Shown piece after piece: positions 6,166-9,375 of a stretch of DNA of 9,375 nucleotides. The stretch is from contig JAUIJW010000081.1 of assembly GCA_030431085.1 (NCBI GenBank), forward strand, positions 1 to 9,375. Reading direction: 5' to 3'. The translations under genes and the position numbers were made by a program. This DNA is from Bacteroidia bacterium (GTDB lineage Bacteria > Bacteroidota > Bacteroidia > Flavobacteriales > Flavobacteriaceae). Position 1 is the stretch's first letter, and every line of letters begins with the position of its first letter. The notes below the pieces were generated by a model. It was not told the DNA's origin and did no database searches. It worked only from the letters and a program-made list of their open reading frames with translations.

Positions 6166-7347
6166 TTATTCTGCTAATTTAATAACCATGGCACTGGCTC
6201 CACCACCACCATTACAGATACCTGCCACTCCTACTTTGGCATTATTTTGACGTAAAACATGAAGTAAAGTAACCATAATTCTTGCACCAGAACAACCTAA
6301 AGGATGGCCTAATGATACTGCACCACCATTAACATTAACTTTATTGGCATCTAAATTTAAAAGTTTAATATTAGCTAAACCTACCACAGAAAAAGCCTCG
6401 TTCAATTCATAATAATCTACATCATTGTGAGTAATACCTGCTTTAGCTAATGCTTTTGGAATGGCTTTAGCCGGAGCCGTGGTAAACCATTCTGGCTCTT
6501 GAGCAGCATCTGCATGACTCAATACATAGGCCAGCGGAGTTATATTTAATGATTTAGCCTTATCAGCACTCATCAACACCAATGCTGCGGCACCATCATT
6601 TAACGTTGAGGCATTGGCTGCAGTTACCGTACCTTCTTTTTGAAAGGCAGGTCGTAAACTTGGAATTTTATCCATTTTCACATTTTTATATTCCTCATCT
6701 TCACTAAATAAAATAGGATCACCTTTTCTCTGAGGTATTTCAACCGGTACAACCTCATCTTTAAATTTACCCTCTTGCCAAGCTTGCGCTGATCGCTTGT
6801 AGCTTTCAATTGCAAAATTATCTTGATCTTCTCTTGTAAAATCGTATTTCTCTGCACAGGCATCTCCACAAGTCCCCATGTGTTTACCATCATATACATT
6901 AATCAATCCATCCTTAAGCAGGCCGTCCTCAATTTTTATATCTCCAAATTTTTGCCCTTTTCTACTCTGCATATAATGTGGTATCTGGCTCATATTCTCC
7001 ATACCGCCTGCCACTACAATGTCTGCATCGCCGCATTGAATAGCTTGTACCGAAAATGCAATAGATTTCATTCCCGATGCACAAACTTTATTAATCGTAG
7101 TACACGGTACAGTATCTGGTATTCCTGCAAAAATTGCAGCTTGTCTTGCTGGTGCTTGACCAGTTCCTGCCTGAACCACATTACCCATAAATACTTCATC
7201 TACCATATTGGCCTCAAGACCTGCTTTCTCTAAAGCACCTTTAATAGCTACCGCCCCAAGTTTAGGTGCCGGTATATTTGATAATGTTCCTAAAAAACTA
7301 CCTATTGGCGTTCTAACTGCAGATACGATTACAACTTCTTTGCTCAT
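6166..7347 (-). CDS. Acetyl-CoA C-acetyltransferase (thiolase)
   Basis: A 393-residue cytoplasmic thiolase, the normal length, that interconverts two acetyl-CoA and acetoacetyl-CoA. Visible active-site motifs are the nucleophile Cys89 in NKVCASGMKS, Asn316 in NEAF, His348 in GHPLGCSGAR and Cys378 in CNGGGGAS. Other thiolase hallmarks are VRTPIGSF (11-18), GGMENMS (114-120), HMGTCGDACAEKY (156-168) and ASTLNDGAAA (246-255). This pattern fits the biosynthetic/short-chain AtoB/PhaA class better than the long-chain FadA class, but direction and chain length cannot be proven from sequence. I chose ATG at 7345-7347 because MSKEVVIVSAVRTP is the standard N-terminus; an in-frame ATG at 7371 would add eight unrelated residues. 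It is the first gene of a three-gene operon and divergent from the PgpH-like gene. Confidence 0.95.
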   Translation of the reverse strand: MSKEVVIVSAVRTPIGSFLGTLSNIPAPKLGAVAIKGALEKAGLEANMVDEVFMGNVVQAGTGQAPARQAAIFAGIPDTVPCTTINKVCASGMKSIAFSVQAIQCGDADIVVAGGMENMSQIPHYMQSRKGQKFGDIKIEDGLLKDGLINVYDGKHMGTCGDACAEKYDFTREDQDNFAIESYKRSAQAWQEGKFKDEVVPVEIPQRKGDPILFSEDEEYKNVKMDKIPSLRPAFQKEGTVTAANASTLNDGAAALVLMSADKAKSLNITPLAYVLSHADAAQEPEWFTTAPAKAIPKALAKAGITHNDVDYYELNEAFSVVGLANIKLLNLDANKVNVNGGAVSLGHPLGCSGARIMVTLLHVLRQNNAKVGVAGICNGGGGASAMVIKLAE

Positions 7348-7384
7348 TTTACAAAATTTATAAGAATACAATACTTACTCATTG

Positions 7385-7392
7385 CGAAATTA
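7385..7392 (-). promoter_or_regulatory. Candidate promoter -7 element for the thiolase operon
   Basis: On the minus strand this reads TAATTTCG followed by CA, one mismatch from TAnnTTTG and very similar to the elements before nusB and the ABC gene. It ends 37 bases before the ATG at 7347. No TTTG-like -33 box is seen at 17-23 bases, so it is tentative. If used, transcription starts downstream of the alternative ATG at 7371, in agreement with the chosen start. Confidence 0.35.
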
Positions 7393-7460
7393 ATTATTTT
7401 TTATGGATATATTCTAAGTATTCATAAGTTTTACCATTTCGAAAAAGCAAACTTTAACTG

Positions 7461-7494
7461 TTGACCTCTAATGATGTAATGGCATAAAGGTCAA
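7461..7494. repeat. Short inverted repeat in the divergent control region
   Basis: TTGACCT (7461-7467) and AGGTCAA (7488-7494) form a perfect 7-bp inverted repeat with a 20-base spacer. It lies between the likely promoters of the thiolase operon and the PgpH-like gene, where an operator would be useful. A repeat this short may well occur by chance in a region of this size, so a regulatory role is only a possibility. Confidence 0.3.
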
Positions 7495-7528
7495 AACTAA
7501 TTTATTATGTGTTGCTTAATTATTTGTT

Positions 7529-7536
7529 TACATTTG
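7529..7536 (+). promoter_or_regulatory. Candidate promoter -7 element for the PgpH-like gene
   Basis: TACATTTG is a perfect match to TAnnTTTG and ends 19 bases before the ATG at 7556. A TATG at 7506-7509, one base off TTTG, lies exactly 19 bases upstream; a TTG at 7512-7514 is 14 bases upstream. The predicted leader is short, about 10-14 bases, which is plausible in a group that does not depend on Shine-Dalgarno pairing. Confidence 0.5.
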
Positions 7537-7555
7537 AAACATCAACCGAATATGC

Positions 7556-9375
7556 ATGAAAAAATACCTCAATAAGCTTTATCAAAATCACTCTTTAATT
7601 TATAAAGTAGTATTGTATCTTGTTTGCACTGTTACCATAATTTATCTTTTCCCAAAAGGAGGTCAGTTTAAATATAATATTCAAAAAGGTAAGCCTTGGC
7701 AGTACGATAACCTCTATGCTCCGTTTGATTTTGCAATTCTAAAAACCGAAGAAGAGCTAAAAACAGAGGCTCAAGAAATTGAGGCCAATAAACAACTGTT
7801 TTTTACCAAAAAAGAAAATGTATACGATAATGTTATCAATCAATACAATCAAAAAGTAGATGTTATTTTAAAAGATTCTTTAGCTATAAATTTACCTAAG
7901 AAATCTCTTAAAAGATTTGGAAAAAACTTTATAGATCGTGTTTATAAAATTGGATTTCTCAATAAATCAGATAATGATAAACTTCAAAAGAATACTTTAA
8001 TTACTATTCGTGTTGGAAATGAAGGTGAAGATATTTTATCAGATAATTTGTTTACTACGGATATCTTAGTCCCAGAATTACAAAAATATTTTATCAACAG
8101 TAGATATAAAAAATTAGAAAACAAATTTACCAACCTCTTTTTCGAAATTCTTGAGCCCAATATATTTTACGACCAAGAATTTACAGATAAAATTTTTCAA
8201 GATGAAGTTCAAAACATTTCGGCTACCAAAGGTTTAATAACCGAGAACGAAAGAATTATTGCCAAAGGTGATGTTGTTGAAGGTAGGAATTATGAAATTT
8301 TGATGTCGCTAAAAAAGGAGTACGACTCGCAACTGTGGAGTAAATCTAATTACAATTGGATTGTTTTTGGATACACTATTTTGGTGGCCTTAGTACTTTT
8401 AATGTTTGTGCTATTCTTACATCATTATCGGCCAGAGATCTTTGAAGATAACACCAAATTAACCTTTATCTTTTTCAATATTTTACTCATGGTTTTCTTG
8501 GTTACTATCGTTCAAAAATATTGGGTTAATTATATTTATGTTGTACCCATTATCATACTACCAATTGTTTTGAAAGCCTTTTTCGATGCAAGATTAGGAC
8601 TATTTGTACATGTGCTTACTGTATTAATTTTAGGTTTTATTGTCCCTAATAGTTTTGAGTTTATTTTTCTTCAAATTATTGCTGGAATTGTTACCATTTT
8701 AACTGTTTCAGAGCTTTATAGACGTGCTAACCTTTTTTTATCTATCACTAAAATAACATTAGTCTACACCTTAGCCTATTTTGCTTTTTCTGTAATTCAG
8801 GAAGGCAATGCACAACATTTAAAATGGTCGTACTTTGCCATGTTTGCCTTAAATGGGGTGCTCTCTTTTTTATCTTTATTTTTAATATTGATTTATGAAA
8901 AAACATTTAAACTTACTTCAGATATTTCATTACTAGAATTATCGAACACCAATACTAAGCTTTTAAGAGAACTTAATGAGAAGGCACCTGGTACTTTTCA
9001 ACACTCTATGCAGGTAGCCAACCTTGCCGAAGCGTCTGCCAATGCCATTGGAGCTAATGCTATGTTGGTAAGAACAGGGGCGCTATATCATGATATTGGG
9101 AAGATGCACAACCCTATGTATTTCACAGAAAATCAAACCACTAGTGTAAATCCTCATAATGAACTCCCCCCATACGATTCTGCTCAAATCATCATTGGTC
9201 ATGTATTAAAGGGGATAGAATTGGCTAAAAAAAATGGTTTACCCGATAGAATAATAGATTTTATTAGAACTCATCATGGTAACAATACAGTTTATTTTTT
9301 CTATAAAAAACAAGAAACATTAACACCTGACAGTGTTAATATTGATGATTTTAGATATCCTGGACCAATTCCTTT
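7556..9375 (+). CDS. 7TM-HD domain phosphodiesterase, PgpH-like (3' end outside window)
   Basis: An open frame of 606 codons runs from ATG 7556 to the right edge without a stop. Residues 17-32 form a first membrane helix; about 33-265 is a charged extracytoplasmic domain of the 7TM-HD family; about 266-446 is a bundle of further membrane helices; the cytoplasmic HD domain starts near 478. Metal and catalytic residues are visible: His483 in PGTFQHSMQVANLAE, His512-Asp513 in YHDIGK, His549 in IIIGHV and His573-His574 in RTHHG, followed by the family motif DDFRYPGP. PgpH of Listeria hydrolyses cyclic di-AMP, and this protein probably does the same at the inner membrane. Full-length relatives have roughly 680-700 residues, so about 75-95 are missing. 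The start is supported by the typical short basic N-terminus before the helix. It is divergent from the thiolase operon. Confidence 0.9.
   Translation, partial: MKKYLNKLYQNHSLIYKVVLYLVCTVTIIYLFPKGGQFKYNIQKGKPWQYDNLYAPFDFAILKTEEELKTEAQEIEANKQLFFTKKENVYDNVINQYNQKVDVILKDSLAINLPKKSLKRFGKNFIDRVYKIGFLNKSDNDKLQKNTLITIRVGNEGEDILSDNLFTTDILVPELQKYFINSRYKKLENKFTNLFFEILEPNIFYDQEFTDKIFQDEVQNISATKGLITENERIIAKGDVVEGRNYEILMSLKKEYDSQLWSKSNYNWIVFGYTILVALVLLMFVLFLHHYRPEIFEDNTKLTFIFFNILLMVFLVTIVQKYWVNYIYVVPIIILPIVLKAFFDARLGLFVHVLTVLILGFIVPNSFEFIFLQIIAGIVTILTVSELYRRANLFLSITKITLVYTLAYFAFSVIQEGNAQHLKWSYFAMFALNGVLSFLSLFLILIYEKTFKLTSDISLLELSNTNTKLLRELNEKAPGTFQHSMQVANLAEASANAIGANAMLVRTGALYHDIGKMHNPMYFTENQTTSVNPHNELPPYDSAQIIIGHVLKGIELAKKNGLPDRIIDFIRTHHGNNTVYFFYKKQETLTPDSVNIDDFRYPGPIP

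Noticed and set aside
6823..7233. Open frame of 136 codons on the plus strand opposite the thiolase
   Set aside because: It lies wholly inside the thiolase gene on the other strand, has an unusual composition rich in Cys, His and Ser, and matches no family I recognise; it is a by-product of thiolase codon use.
7348..7371. Upstream in-frame ATG extending the thiolase by eight residues
   Set aside because: Thiolases start at MSKEVVIVSAVRTP; the extension is unrelated and lies in the probable leader.
7552..7575. ATG at 7552 as the start of the PgpH-like gene
   Set aside because: That frame stops after seven codons; ATG at 7556 opens the long frame with the family N-terminus.
1..9375. CRISPR array, insertion sequence, tRNA or prophage remnants
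   Set aside because: I saw no regularly spaced repeats, terminal inverted repeats with a transposase, cloverleaf-like segments or phage genes; gene content is ordinary and chromosomal.

Overview
The window looks like a chromosomal segment from a flavobacterium-type member of the Bacteroidota. The evidence is the AT-rich base composition, the near absence of Shine-Dalgarno sequences, promoter elements of the TAnnTTTG type, an extended NusB, a DUF1573 lipoprotein and a DUF3276/PUR-type protein. I see no mobile element, CRISPR array, tRNA or rRNA, and no sign of recent transfer. Most of it is conserved housekeeping DNA, so I do not claim a new multi-gene system.

Layout. Positions 3-80 are the last 25 codons of an unidentified plus-strand gene. 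It converges on a minus-strand cluster (1975 down to 206) that reads nusB, a DUF1573 lipoprotein, yajC; a bidirectional hairpin terminator at 128-155 lies between them. Divergent from nusB, on the plus strand, are an MdlA/MdlB-like ABC exporter half-transporter (2164-3930) and then a PUR-domain nucleic-acid-binding protein (4021-4407) with the best promoter in the window. A second hairpin terminator (4428-4455) separates the PUR gene from a second minus-strand operon (7347 down to 4488): acetyl-CoA acetyltransferase (thiolase), a two-SH3-like plus NlpC/P60 cysteine peptidase, and a membrane-anchored beta-propeller-like protein. Divergent from the thiolase, the window ends inside a plus-strand gene (7556 to the right edge) for a 7TM-HD phosphodiesterase of the PgpH type. 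It is easily missed because it has no stop codon in the window.

How the genes fit together. The first cluster links transcription antitermination (NusB), an envelope lipoprotein and the Sec accessory subunit YajC. The ABC exporter and PUR protein are separate units. The thiolase operon and PgpH share a 208-bp divergent control region. The C40 peptidase has no export signal and may act on recycled muropeptides, while PgpH-type proteins hydrolyse cyclic di-AMP, a messenger tied to envelope homeostasis in other bacteria; a functional link is inference only.

The points most worth a second look are an apparent internal duplication inside the long NusB, an Asp in place of the catalytic Glu in the ABC ATPase with no partner gene beside it, and a recurrent promoter -7 element ahead of six genes. 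No gene-free stretch exceeds about 210 bases.
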